From contig JXTC01000005.1 in assembly GCA_002914845.1 (NCBI GenBank), forward strand, positions 1,307,942 through 1,371,941: a stretch of 64,000 nt of DNA, read 5' to 3'. Positions 1-12,018 of this stretch are shown one piece after another (within the stretch, counting starts at the first letter, position 1; each line of letters begins with the position of its first letter). The translations under genes and the position numbers were made by a program. The notes beneath the pieces are model-generated. The model saw only the letters and a program-made list of their open reading frames with translations. It was not told the DNA's origin and did not search any database. The stretch comes from Trema orientale (taxonomy: Eukaryota; Streptophyta; Magnoliopsida; Rosales; Cannabaceae).

Positions 1-1115
1 TTACCAACTAAAAATGCAGCAACTCAGGTAGAATATTTTCCAAGAATCTCTGCAGGATGTTGATAGAGTACCAAAACTACAACATACATGTTATACCCAT
101 CTAGAGAGAACACATCAAAATCCCAGGCCCAATTCTGCTGCAGGGGCAGTTTACGCCAGATACATATATGGGAAAGCAAACAGGATACAGCAGGGTATTG
201 CAAATAAGTCAAACTTCTCAAAAAAGATCCATGACCTTCCACTCAATAGCTGGATCCGGACAAGCTTGTGAAAACACATGTTTTCATGCTCAGTTAGCAT
301 GAAAACTCAACTAGTATATACCAACCCAAAAATCATCCACCGAACGCCATATTTGCAGGCATGAGAAGAAGGAACCACCATTTACATCATAATAATAAGA
401 TTATGAGAACTAGTTCAAGTCCTGATGTATCTCATACTAGACTATTTATAATCATACATGTTAGAAAAGTTTTCAGATTACAAAGGCAGCTCTGGATAAC
501 ATTTCAATTTCATTAGATATGATCAAACAGAATCTTGTAGGGAAAACCAGAATGGTTTCTTCTGAGCAGTTAGGAGTATGACTCTAAGAGGAATGTCAAC
601 AGTTAATGATATGTATATATACTTCATACAACATCCAAGCAGCCACTTCATCTTAACTCAATTGCAACTGACTTCAGTTTCCAGTGCAGGGTACTTTTGT
701 TATTAATAAAGAAAAAACATTTGCTTCCTACTTCAAATAAAGCCAAGAAAGGAAGAGGTCTGAGGGTATGGATAAATACACGAAGCAAAGCAGAAGGGAA
801 AGTAGCCGCAATCAGGAAAAAAAAAAAACAAAAAATTTATTTATTTGAGGTCTATGGTGGAGGTAAGGGGAAGAGGGATTAAGATAAATCCTATAAATAA
901 CTTGGGAGGCCCTTAAGCCCCATCTCCATCTGTCCAAGATATATATATATATATATATATATATGCAAAGATGAGAAAATTATTGAAAACTGTAGGCTTC
1001 CACCAAAATTGGGAATATCTCAAGTCTATGTTTCTTGTTAATGTGCATTGGACGTGCAAGTTCATGTGTTCTTTTTTACATTAAAGAAACGGTTACGTAC
1101 CATAACAAGCATAAA

Positions 1116-1289
1116 GTCACAGTATTAGCGAGTAATAATAACACTTGCAACCAGCTCGGAAGGTGCCTGGCTGGCAGGATATAAAAAAGAAAAAGCCAGA
1201 GGGTCACAGTATTAGCGAGTAATAATAACACTTGCAACCAGCTCGGAAGGTGCCTGGCTGGCAGGATATAAAAAAGAAAAAGCCAGAGG
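1116..1289. repeat. Perfect 87-bp tandem duplication
   Basis: Two adjacent 87-bp copies (1116-1202 and 1203-1289) are identical as read by eye. The unit contains the GC-richer string CCAGCTCGGAAGGTGCCTGG. Perfect identity implies a recent duplication, or an assembly artefact. Minus-strand open frames across it simply repeat the same peptide and are not supported as a gene. Confidence 0.9.
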
Positions 1290-1394
1290 ACAACAAATTG
1301 CTTTTCCAAACTGAGATTCTCTTTTCATTTTCTCCAGTATTTATAATTAATAAATAAATGTGATGATGAGAAGATAGACTGGTAATACTAGTAA

Positions 1395-1545
1395 TAAAAT
1401 AGTAGTAGTAGCATTTTCTACGGTATAATAATTATTATTAGTAGTAGTAGTAGTACTGGTAATGAATGACTGTGAGTAGTAGACTAGTATTAGTCGTAAT
1501 GAATGATTGTGAGTAGTAGTAGTAGTAGCAGCAGTAGCAGTAATA
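1395..1545. repeat. TAG/GTA trinucleotide-rich tract
   Basis: Imperfect runs of GTA/TAG triplets with interspersed repeats of the phrase AATGAATGAYTGTGAGTAGT. This is simple-sequence DNA and explains the low-complexity minus-strand frame here. Confidence 0.8.
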
Positions 1546-3702
1546 ACAATAATAACAAAAATAATCATAATCGTAATTTTGAGAGTATTAATTGCCTCAA
1601 GAAAAAAAGTAGTAATAACAGAAGTTGTGCAATTGAATTAGGATAACTGTATAAGAGCTAACTACGATTTTATGGAGAAAAAGAAATTAATAAGAGCGAA
1701 AAAGGCCAAAAACAAATTTTAGGACAGACGCTATATGTATCATACCAAATCTTAAAAAGTTTATAATAGTTATACAACACTACTAAACTTCAATAAAATA
1801 CTACAAATATGATAAGCTCTCTATTGAACAAGTAAATTAATTTAATGGATAATTTGTGCTTTTTTCTTTTTATAAAAAAAAAACAAAAAAAAAATAAAAC
1901 TAAAACATAAAAAAGATAGATATATATATATACATTTCCATTTTTTAAATTGGTGATCAAATTGCAACTGAAAGATATGATAATGGAAAAAATACTATAA
2001 GGTTTGCTTGGCAGGAAGGTAATTGCTGGGACCATAATGAACTTCACCGAGACCCACCGAATAGAGTGCAAAGTCTGAACCACAATCAGGTAAGCAATAG
2101 GTAAAAGAAGTAACAATATCAATATTTATCCCAAAAAAAAACACACACACACACACACAAAGTTTTGCTAATAACAAAATAACTCTTTCGAGTATGGGAA
2201 GATACTGAGTTTTTAAATAACTTTAATAGAACATAAAAACAATACCTTCAGTCAAAGAACGTTTTACTAGAAAATAATACTTTGAGTATAGGAAGATATT
2301 GAGTCTTTAAATTACTTTAATAAAACATAAAGTAATTCCTTTAGTGGACCAAAAAAAAAAGTGTGATTTGACTAAAGGAACAAATTGACTTGAGTTATTT
2401 TGTTAGCAACTTTATTTGAACAAGATTAGATACCCTATAAAAGTAAGTTGAGAATAAAAGTTAAGTTTTCTCCTTTAAATCTTTCTATCTCAAGGGGTTT
2501 AAAGGAGAATATGGATTAGTACATTCAAAACACTTTCTGCCATCCCATTTTAGGTGATATAAAAAATAAAAAATAAAAAAGCACGGAAGAATATAGTGAT
2601 CAGGATAGAACTTTAGCAAGGACAGCCCCCTCTCCCCCTTCTCTTCCAACCTCTAAGTATGTCAAAACAAGCAGCCACTGTCCCTCCCAATTACCATACT
2701 GCATTGCTTAAAGCATTATCGTACTTCTTCCTCTTCATTACTTTTTTTCCCAACCAGTCCACACCAGGAGGGGGACTGGATCATTTACCTACCACCGTTA
2801 AAGCAATTACACAAAGGATGCTTATTGACCTATAGGAACTATTTGCACACAAAGTGCAAACATATACAGTGCAGCCCTCTACCACCCACCAAAATGAAAA
2901 CAAGCAAACCTGGAGGACTAAACCTGGACCAACAACCAAGTGAGGCAGCTATATGTTACAGACTCTGTCTGTATGGGACTTGAGAGGATTTATGCCAAGA
3001 AAACCCCATAAACTAGGAAAAAGAAGTAATATAGAAAAATAATTTGGGTTCTGTGGCTACATCCAGTAGCCAACAACCAACTTCATGGTACTATATTTAA
3101 AGTAAGTCATCCATCATATATCAGCATTTTACTTCAGATGCAATGAAAAAACAAAACTTTCCAAGTACAGCATATTAATCCTCCAGCTAAGAATATCAAA
3201 CAGGGCAGCACGCTAATCTTGTGTACATCCTGCAATTATATGCATGCCAAAATAATCAATAACCCATCATATCTACACATAGCAGTTGCTCTAAAGAAGA
3301 AATTAGTGACACAAGCAACACAGTTATGAACCATTAGAGAACAGGAAGAAAACCAGTGCATTCTCTCCCAAGGCATAGCCTCCTCCACAAATCAAGAATC
3401 TGCATTTCTCTTGAGACCCTAGCATCCGAGGTCAAAAACTCCTATTCCTTATGCTAAATTTGTATAAAACTACTTGGCAAAAACCAAACATATAGCACCT
3501 GACGAATGCCTTGATCAGATTACTGAACAAAAATAAAGCCAGACACATTCATGTTGTGCATCATGTTGGTAACTTTAAGATGAGCCAACTAATTTTATAC
3601 ACAGAGGCAACGAGGTATTTGCTAGAAAAATATTACACCAATAATTACATAAAAACACAAATAAATCCAACAAAAGGAAAAACGTGTGGAAGACGAATTT
3701 AC

Positions 3703-5107
3703 CCTTCACTGATAAGGTTTAGTGCCAGATTCACCAACACGGTTTGAGAAAGACCTAATTTGTTAAGAACAGATGTAAGAGGATCATATGGATGCTGCAC
3801 ATTCAGTTCAAAGTTTAAGGTAGTCAGTATCATATTTTCAGCCTCAATCACCCGCTCCCTATACTGCTCAAACCAGTCCTGTTCAACACAAAACCATAGA
3901 CAAATCAGCACATGAAACGTAATGTTTTCCGCTTCAAATTCAAAATAGGAAACAAAATGTAACTCAAGTTAAAACCTTTCAATTAGCGACTAACAAGAAA
4001 AGAGACTTCTGAGATTGCAAACCAACAAAAAAAATGTTTTCATGTTATGTTCTTCTTCTAGAACAATTAATTAACAAAAAGAAAGTCATGTAGATACTTA
4101 CGACGGGGAGCAGATAGGACAAGAAAGTCATATCCTGCTTATGGAAAATTTCACAAGATGCTTTCAACACATTATTCAAAGGACGCGGTGTCTCCTCGGA
4201 CTTAGCAGCAAGAAAAAGGGCAGCTGTAGCAATCAACTGCACAAGAGATAAATCAGTTAAAGAAATTTGTTTTTCACTCCTTATTGCTTAAAAAAAATAC
4301 CACAACAAAAATAATAATGGAACTTGTTCACTGGTATAGAAAAATGAACAAAAGTCAGAAAACTCACGAATCTATCGTGGCAAGCATGTGACCTTCGAAC
4401 GAAAAACCGATGGCACAGTACCATGGCAGTACCAGTAGTAGTTTGTGGCCTGCAAGACACAAGATATTATTAACAATTACATGTAATCTTAACGAGAAAA
4501 AAAAAAAAAAAAACACTTTACGTCAAGAGGCTTACAATTCAAGGCGTAAGCCAACATTCTGAATGAAGGCACAATACGAGTACCGCAAATGCGTTTCGCG
4601 CAGCGCATCTATCCCGTCTTTCCTTGACGGGGAGTGTCTGTCAATCTCATCCCTCGACATGAAAACCGGCTCATCGTCGTCCAATTTTGACCAGTCCCGT
4701 TTACACGAAGTGGTGGACGTCGAGGCATCGTAATTGAATCTCGTAGGAGGCCCGGAATTAAAACAGGTAGAAGAGGCGAAGTCATACACATTGGGGGGTG
4801 GCAAATAAGGTCTACCACTACTATCCCCCCAAGTCGAATCCGAAAACTTTCGCCTCTTCCAAGAGGGTCCACAATTATCAGGCTTATAATCGTAGAAACT
4901 AGAATTATGATTGTAATCCCTATGATTATTATATCTGCCTGAATAGTCATAGGAACCGTTAAAACTCCTCATATAACCACCATTATTTCTGGTCCTATTA
5001 CGACTATTGTTATTATTATTAGTACTGAAATTATGTCTACTTAACGAAGACCAGTACTCATCATGGATTGTTCCCCCTTGTGGACGAAAGTTTCGCATAA
5101 ACGACAT
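3703..5107 (-). CDS. CYCT1;3: T-type cyclin (cyclin-T1-3-like), C-terminal part not found
   Basis: The likely product is the cyclin partner of CDK9/CDKC in the P-TEFb complex, which phosphorylates RNA polymerase II in the nucleus. Visible coding exons, in gene order, are 5107-4536, 4449-4368, 4236-4102 and 3878-3703. Their phases join cleanly and give 321 codons plus two bases. The N-terminus (about residues 1-130) is rich in Asn, Tyr, Arg and Ser. The cyclin box follows, with the signatures SPSRKDGIDALRETHLRYSY, CHRFFVRRSHACHDRF, ATAALFLAAKSEETPRPLNN and HPYDPLTSVLNKLGLSQTVL. The start chosen is ATG at 5107, because the upstream in-frame TTG lies beside a 5' UTR acceptor. A 5' UTR intron is likely at 5113-5327. 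The last visible exon ends in a donor (GTAAAT) at 3702. Without splicing the frame stops at once, so either a long intron follows or the protein is truncated in the second cyclin fold. The family is well recognised; the paralogue number is less certain. Confidence 0.88.
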
Positions 5108-5112
5108 AATTC

Positions 5113-5558
5113 CTGGCAATTCAGAACATAAAACGACAACAAAAAAAAATCATAATCAGATCTGATTGTCATACCTCAAATTATATACACATAAAACTGA
5201 GCACAAAAAATTTAAGATAATCGCATGAAATTTATGCAAAAACAACCAACCGGAACTCCAAACGACATAATAACGCACAAGATTGAACGATTAAGACGAT
5301 TGAAACGACAAGTATCGATTTATATACCTTGATAGCAGCGAAGGGAGATCGGGAAACCACGACGATCGGTGAGAAAAAGCTTAGAAGAAAGAACTGGGGT
5401 TTTGGAAGAGAGAAAGGGAAAGAGTAAAGGAGGTTGAAGAGAGAAAAAGAGAGGAAGGAGAGGAGAAGCGGTGAGAAAATGGGACAAATATTATGGTTTT
5501 ATGGAAATTAGATAGAGGCAAAGGTGAACTAACCCAATCCGCCTAACGCACTCCCTTT

Positions 5559-5560
<2 letters not shown>
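5113..5560 (-). promoter_or_regulatory. 5' UTR intron and promoter region of the cyclin T gene
   Basis: A 5' UTR intron is inferred from donor AAG|GTATATA (5327) to acceptor TTGCCAG (5113), five bases before the start codon. The purine-rich leader spans about 5328-5480. Further upstream, at about 5683-5712, are two TGGGCC-type site II motifs (GTTGGGCCTG and TTGGGCCCA), common in promoters of plant housekeeping and cell-growth genes. A long poly-T/poly-A junction lies at about 5548-5590. Confidence 0.5.
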
Positions 5561-5589
<29 letters not shown>

Positions 5590-5769
5590 TTTTGTTACTT
5601 TGTTTCCAACTTTTTTCTGTTCTTCCTTCTCGACAGGGGCGCGCCTTACACGTAAAAGGCTGCTAAGCTATGATTGTTATGTTGGGCCTGGACCAAGTCT
5701 TTGGGCCCATGCATGAAAAACCTGGACTTCTTTTTGGGGAAATTGACCTGGATAGTATAATTTGAAACA

Positions 5770-5985
5770 AAATGACTTTTTTAGTAGTCTTTTTCAAATT
5801 GACATTTTTAGTAGTGTCACAAATTGTATGACAAAAGGTCACATAATTGTAACTATAAAATTATAACTTTTCTAAAATTATTTAATAGTCACAAATTATG
5901 TGACCCTTCGTCACACAATGTCACAAAACACTAAAACACTACTAGAACAGTCATTTTTCAAATCACTCTTTAAAAAATCATTCTA
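5770..5985. repeat. Imperfect palindrome, MITE-like
   Basis: The two halves are imperfect inverted copies: the left has TTTAGTAGTGTCACAAATTG and the right, read on the other strand, has CTAGTAGTGTTTTAGTG followed by GTGACATTGTGTGAC. The centre is rich in the motif GTCAC(A)nAAT. This looks like an old non-autonomous foldback element. No clear target duplication was seen. Confidence 0.4.
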
Positions 5986-6474
5986 GTCAAAACTACTACT
6001 ATTTATTTTAATTTCTCTTTTTTCTGAGGTAATAAATCTGTCATTATAAAAAGGTTATCTTTACAATAACATATTGAATTGGAAGACAAAATTCATCCAA
6101 TAGATAAGATAATTCTCCAATCCTAAGACTGTCCTAGCCAAACTAAATATAACAAGTTGATTACGACATCAAAAAAAAAGAAAAAAAAAAGTAAAAATCT
6201 ATCCAACAATAACTAATACTGTCAATGCATCTGATTTCATAAACTGGAGATTTATGGTCAATATCTCTAACCTATAGGAAAACCCAAATACAAACTCTTC
6301 ATGCTTTACAAAACTGCTATAGACAACATAGTTGGCTCGTTGGAAGAAGTGTTAAACATGCACTTGCCATGCCTATTTTTACTGAAGGGGGAGATCTACA
6401 GGTCTTCCTCCTTCGGTCTTATAATTAGCAATCTGTATTGGAAAAAATAATATAGAGAAATGTACTCCATTAGG

Positions 6475-6555
6475 GAAGACGATAAATTCCCAACAAGGGG
6501 AGATAATAAACTCCCAACCAAGGGAGACAATAAACTCTACAAAAGGGAGACAATA
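6475..6555. repeat. Short tandem array, unit near 24 bp
   Basis: Three to four imperfect copies of a unit like AAGGGAGACAATAAACTC follow each other. It has no coding potential. Confidence 0.6.
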
Positions 6556-7194
6556 TATTTATTATTATTTTAATGATTTCAGAAAAGCATACGATGTATC
6601 AACCCTTGGTTTAGTTCATTATCAATGTTTCCTCGTGGAGAATGACAAAACATGAGTAGGATTATAATTTCTATTGGTGTTATTGCTAACGATAAACCAT
6701 ATATTGTAGATTAATGCTATGAGTACCAGTGGTGCACAATAGAAAACGTAAAAACAAAAGAAGAAGAAATATCGATAACAACCTATGTAAACAATTCCTG
6801 CAATTGAATTAAAAACTACCATATTTAATTATTTATGGTATTGAAGTCATCATATAAAAATAATTAAGGAAAAATATTAGAGAAGTAGATAAATGAAATA
6901 TGGAGAATTTTGGATATGAGTAAATAATTTAAAACACAAAATTTCAAATAACATAATTACTAGGACAGATCAAACAAAAATTAATAGTGCAAATGAAAGA
7001 AGAGACTTATATTTTATATGTCCTCTCATCTATAAATATAAATGTCCATATTTTTTTTTTGTAAGGAGACCTCTAATATGGAGGACATATAATTTAAAAA
7101 AAAAAAAAACATGTTGTGTTTATCCTACTAGTCTTATAAGTCTAGATTACATAAATATACTTTTATATATTTTTATTTATAAGAATCTGGACTA

Positions 7195-7197
<3 letters not shown>

Positions 7198-7243
<46 letters not shown>
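7198..7243. repeat. TA dinucleotide microsatellite
   Basis: A nearly pure TA run of about 45 bp, followed by degenerate TA-rich sequence to about 7262. Confidence 0.9.
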
Positions 7244-7245
<2 letters not shown>

Positions 7246-8271
7246 TTATATATATATTTATATTTCTTGTAAATAAACGTGTTATGTTATAGATTACATA
7301 AATATAATTTTATGTATTGATGAAAAACTAGACTTATATGTATAAGAAATGGTTAGAGCTTCTAACACTTTTATTTACAAAAATAAGAAAGAATTACAAA
7401 AATACGGTAGGTCAGCTTTTTCTCCAATTTTCGTATCACATTTTTTTTACAAAAATACCACTTTTTAAGAAGTGGAAAATGTTATTTTTATATTAGTTAC
7501 TAGTAACCAATGTTTGAAAACTACTATTTATTGGATATCAGTTATATATTAATTATAAATACATTTCACTACTAGTTACCAGTGCTCAAAAATTAGTTAC
7601 TAGATACTAGTTACTATTTTAGAAACTGGTATTTTTCTAAAAATATTTTAAATAGTGGCATTTTTCTAAAAAATATAGTACCGGAACATGAAAAATCTGA
7701 ATCCACCATAAATTTTCAATTCTTTTCTAAAAGGTCGTAGATGGCCTAATTTTCTCCTTTTTTTTAAGATAAATTTAAAAAGGAGAAAATGACATGGAAT
7801 AGGACTAGCTTCTCCTATTTTGAACATTTTTAGGACTAGTTTTTTGGATAAATTTTTTAGGATAGGAAAATGGGGTCCACAATAACTAAAAGTCTCAAAT
7901 ACTCCTATCCCAACCCTACACACAACCTGACAGCCGATAGGATCTCACCTTATATTTGACATATCTCACTCCACACACTTCCCCATCAAACTCATTTCTC
8001 TCTACTTTACCTCATGGTAAATTTTTAATTGCATGAGATCATGAATCATCTACTTGATCAATTTATTTGGTTGATTTAACTTATTATCTGTTTTTTCATT
8101 TTTCAACTGGGATTGTGGTTTATTTGTTATTAAGTATGCTAAGTTCCTTATATCCGACTACGAAAACCACTGAAAACCGTCCTTAAATTCAAAAACCGTT
8201 CACCCATGCAAGTCTGTATTTAAGCTCTTCGATTGATTCTTCTCATCTAAAGGAACACATAAAGCCCCAGA

Positions 8272-8481
8272 ATGGCAAAAACCAGGTCAGCGGAAGGTAA
8301 AAAGGAGTTGGTAAAATCTACAGTCTTGACATCAGTGGGAAGGACGAAAAAGTCGCCATCTAAGTCCCCATTGCCAAAAAAGAAAATCCCATGTAAATCT
8401 TCATTGCCCAAAAAAGATGAGAATATTGTGCATCTAAGTCCTCATCTATATTTTTGTCGCCTTCTATTTCATATCAAGTAG
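8272..8481 (+). CDS. Small basic open frame inside the Mutator-like element
   Basis: A 69-codon frame begins ATGGCAAAAACC after an A-rich leader and encodes a Lys/Ser/Pro-rich N-terminus with a repeated peptide theme (SPLPKKK and SSLPKK, a duplication of about 14 residues). It resembles a histone-like or nuclear-localised tail, but no family was recognised. It may be a captured gene fragment (Pack-MULE style), a leftover of an element gene, or chance. Expression is unknown. Confidence 0.25.
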   Translation: MAKTRSAEGKKELVKSTVLTSVGRTKKSPSKSPLPKKKIPCKSSLPKKDENIVHLSPHLYFCRLLFHIK

Positions 8482-8610
8482 TTCTTAACCACTACTTGAT
8501 TATTACATAAGCTGGGGTCAACGTCAAGTAGTTCCTGACCCCAGGTCAAGTAGTACTTGTCCTGAGGTCATGAACTACTTGACCATGTGGTCAGAGAATA
8601 CTTGACAAGT
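8475..8610. repeat. Cluster of CAAGTAGT motifs in both orientations
   Basis: The octamer CAAGTAGT and its complement ACTACTTG recur about six times in roughly 130 bp, often within GTCAAGTAGTTCTTGACC-like palindromes. It lies inside the Mutator-like element. Such clustered subterminal motifs can be transposase binding sites, but these are internal, so their role is unknown. Confidence 0.6.
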
Positions 8611-9123
8611 GATGTCTAGATCACCGTTACAAGGAAGAAGAATAGTTTAGCAAAAAATATGAATATTTCAACACAATAATTTCCAAATCATTATTATAGA
8701 CCTCATTCAAAACGTTGATCAGTCATTATCAAACAATATCAAAGTATTCATTAAAAAAAATACACATTTTACTTTACCCTTAAATGCAACGAACAAGCTT
8801 GGATCTGGACGAAAAAGCTTCATGATATCCAACGAACAAGCTTCGATTTGGACGGAAAAAAAAAAAAAAAAACAGAGAGGAAGAGAGAAAGAACACAGCA
8901 ACAATGGAGGAAATGAAGTGAAATAGTGTAAAGGATAGAGAAGAAATGAAAGAGAATAAAGAAATGGTAAGAATGACAACTTTGGAATGTTTTTATTTCT
9001 CTTTCCGTCAGGTCTCATAAAAGTCAAAAAGTTGGTCCTATCCATATCTAAAAAACTTGCAAGTCCTAAAAATGTCAGCTAGGGCCAAACTAGTCCTATC
9101 TGTATCATTTTCTCTTTAAAAAA

Positions 9124-10231
9124 TGGTATTTTTTTACACCTATTTAATAAATGACTGTTTTATAATTTTATTTTGATAAATGGTTATTTTTTAGTTGATC
9201 TGTTTTTTATAAAGTAAACCAAATTTTTAAAAAATAAATTACTACATTTTAATATACTAAATTGGAAACTATTATCCATTTTTAAAATTCGATCATTTTT
9301 CAACAATGTTTGAAAACTAACCATTTTGGAAACTGTTACCCAAAATTCGGCTATTTGGCTAAAAATCCTCCCCTTATTCTCTGTGCTCTTAGGGATAGTT
9401 ATCAAAAGCCCACTTTTGGACTAACATAAGGACCGTTTACTTGACCACTATGAAGACTTAGCTACAGGCGGTTTCGAAGTGGACTCGGGGCCTTTTCCCA
9501 ATGGATTATCCACCATCTTCATCAAGTCCATATAGTTCGGATAAGAAGTAAGATCAAGAAAATTTATTATTAGTATTTTTTGCCCTTGAACAAATACACT
9601 TAGCATAATTAGTTTTGGAGGAAATAAAGAAACATATAGATACTGTTATTTCTAAGCAACATCAAACATGTATGAGTTTTTTCATTGTAATTCTGACCTT
9701 CTAAAGATACTACTTCTTCATAAAGGAATCTTTTGGATTTCTCTTCAGTAGGTTTTTATTTTCATCTTTTTATTTTTGTGTTTAATATTAAATGTGTGAG
9801 GATAGTTATCATATATTAGATTTGTGATTGTTTCCTCCCATTTTGATTTTATATATTTGAGGGTTTAGTTTATTTTTATTGCTTTTGTGTATTTTTAAGT
9901 GCTTTTCTTTTCTTTATAGATTTGATGCTTCTGAGTTCCAGATTTGAAAAAAAATCAAAGTTGATAGATAATTTTAGTCTCTGTAAAAGATCTCTCACCG
10001 TATCTTTCAAAAGTGCAAACTCGATTGGGTGGTGGATGGTATTTTGAAAAAATCGAAGTTTATAGGCTTATCACTAGTCTATAAGCTGTTATATTGAAGA
10101 TGTCTCAAGGTCTTAATTAATAGCATGGTTTGTTTATATAATATATTTTGCTTATTTCTCGATTTTTTTTTCTAACGTTGTGGTTAACCATTTGTTAGCA
10201 ATGAAGCTGCACATAATATTTGTTTTAGGGG
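9124..10231. other. Intergenic stretch, no gene seen
   Basis: AT-rich DNA without a recognisable coding region, RNA gene or clear repeat. A slightly GC-richer patch near 9420-9540 did not match anything known to me. Confidence 0.5.
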
Positions 10232-12018
10232 TGACAACTCGAAAATGATATTTTCCTAAATACTTTTGTGATAATGGTACTTTTTGAAATATTTTTAGAA
10301 AAGTTGTATTTTTGTAAATATTCAGCAAAGATGATATATTTCTAAATCTTTTGGAAAAAGTGAACGTTTTTCATATTAATTTCAAAAAGAGACTTTTTGT
10401 AATTCTCGGATTTAAAGGCCGTTTAAGGCTCGGGATCTCGAAATTGAATTTTGATTTCAAATTTGGATTTAGTAAGGTCGAAAAACGAGTTTTGATATAT
10501 AATATCGCTATGTTTCGAAGTGGCACAAATTCCAAGGCACGTGAATAGTATCATTTTGTGCGCTACAGGCTAGGTCCTGCACCGATATCTATTTTCGACA
10601 AATTATATATATAACCTAGCATTTTTGGGTGCTCTGAATTCAGTAGTGCCCTCTGTTTCTCAATCTAAGGCTCCGATGGAAAAGTCACTTTTTCAAGTGG
10701 GCTTACCGGATCTTGAAACGACCATCCGAATATCCAAGTGACCAACAGAAATTTCTTCAAGCGTCATTTACTTGGTATTACTACCATATCAAGGTAGAGA
10801 TTCAATTACCTAGTTTTTATATCTGTTTGAATTATAATTGCATTTTAAATGATTTATGAAAAATCGTAATTTATAATAGTTTGATAAATTGTGAAAATAC
10901 ATTAGATTATACTGGGGGTTGAATTGTGTGAATTTTTCTTATATACATGTTTTTAAATTGTGATTATGGAGTAATACAACGGTGTGCTGCTCATGTTACA
11001 GTAAATAATAATGCTAAGTGAGATTTTAAAGCATGATTTGATTAATTCCTTGATGCATAGTTATCGCGAACTATTAAATATTGTACATATCATAGGATTA
11101 CATATGAGATACACATCTTAGGCATCGCTGTATTTAGTAGACAGCCAGTATTCCCGCCCTTGGTGAGAGCCCTTAAACTCACGCAGGGTTTTCTGATTAT
11201 CCCCACTCGGTAGACTTAAGTATTTAGTTGCCCCTCTAGTTCGGTAGGCATAGACACATGGATGTTCCTCCGATTTTCTGAGATGGGTATTAGGCAGAGA
11301 ATACTTAGTACACGTAGTACGAGTTACTCTGATTTATGATGAGAGGATGTGAGCTCATAGGATGAGATGATTTATGATATATACAATGATGTGATTTTAG
11401 TTTTGGTTTTGAATATATGAATATTTTGGATATCAATTATTTTATAAACTTGGTTTATAAATGAATTTTGGAAAAAGGAATTAACCATGCGGGTTTGCTC
11501 ACCCCTCTACTTCTCCTACTTTCAGGTATTAGTCTATTTGAGGTAGTCATCCCAGTGGTCTGACAAGCTGCGGTAGCTTGTACTTGCTTTTCTCACTCCT
11601 CTTCCCTAGTAGGTGTCTATACTCTGCTAATTTTCTTTCCTTATTTAATTATTTAGCCAAGATTAGTAAATCTACTATGTCGATGTGTGAGGATGGTTTG
11701 TTGTTAATTTGAGAACTTGAAACTATAATAATTTAATGTAAATTATTTTGGACTTTGGATTAAATTTTTCAATTGAACTTAGTTTACCAAAATCTATGAA
11801 TTATTTATGAGTTTTCAAACGAATTAATCACAAGCTTTCTTAAAATTTAATGAGTATTTTTCTTAAATAATTAAAACTGCTAAGATTTTTAATAATTGAG
11901 AATTTATAATGATTTAAAGATCAAAACGAAATTATTTAATACATAATTTTTTTTGAATTTCGTAATACTAATATTTAATTATTCTTTCACCTAAAATTAC
12001 TAAAAGTCAGTCGTGACA
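10232..12018. mobile_element. Probable solo LTR, Ty3/Gypsy-type fossil
   Basis: The segment starts TGACAACTCG and ends AGTCGTGACA, giving imperfect short inverted termini of the TG...CA kind. Inside, a TATA-like stretch (about 10600) and the phrase CGGGTTTGCTCACCCCTCTA with CTTTCAGGTATTAG near 11490-11530 resemble plant Ty3/Gypsy LTRs. No element coding region was recognised beside it, so it appears to be a lone LTR left by recombination. No clear 5-bp target duplication remains, which suggests considerable age or slightly misplaced ends. Confidence 0.5.

Larger units (their letters stand above)
1..3702. other. Stretch without recognised exons, left of the cyclin T exons
   Basis: No convincing coding exon was found on either strand. 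If the cyclin T gene continues, this is one very long intron or intron plus 3' region, because no codons for the rest of the second cyclin fold were recognised here. The stretch holds an AT microsatellite (about 942-964), a perfect 87-bp tandem duplication (1116-1289), a TAG/GTA-rich trinucleotide tract (about 1395-1545) and a CA run (about 2140-2158). The part from about 2600 to 3700 is less AT-rich and could be transcribed, but this is only a guess. Confidence 0.5.
5990..7782. other. AT-rich intergenic stretch
   Basis: No gene was recognised. It contains a short tandem array of a unit near 24 bp resembling GGGGAGATAATAAACTCCC (about 6475-6555) and a long TA dinucleotide run (about 7198-7243). 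Confidence 0.6.
7783..9114. mobile_element. Non-autonomous Mutator-like element (MULE) with 9-bp target duplication
   Basis: Both ends begin with GAGAAAATGA followed by a conserved block containing ATAGGACTAG and ACATTTTTAGGACT, in inverted orientation over about 90-100 bp. The flanks are TTTAAAAAG (7774-7782) and TTTAAAAAA (9115-9123), a 9-bp target duplication with one mismatch. That is the Mutator hallmark. No transposase was recognised. Inside are a small plus-strand frame of 69 codons (8272-8481), a cluster of CAAGTAGT motifs in both orientations (about 8475-8610), and a direct repeat of about 29 bp (8787-8815 and 8829-8857). The element is about 1.33 kb long. Confidence 0.75.

Noticed and set aside
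1076-1568. Minus-strand open frames with repeated or Thr/Asn-rich peptides
   Set aside because: They arise from the 87-bp duplication and the TAG trinucleotide tract; there is no conserved domain or gene context.
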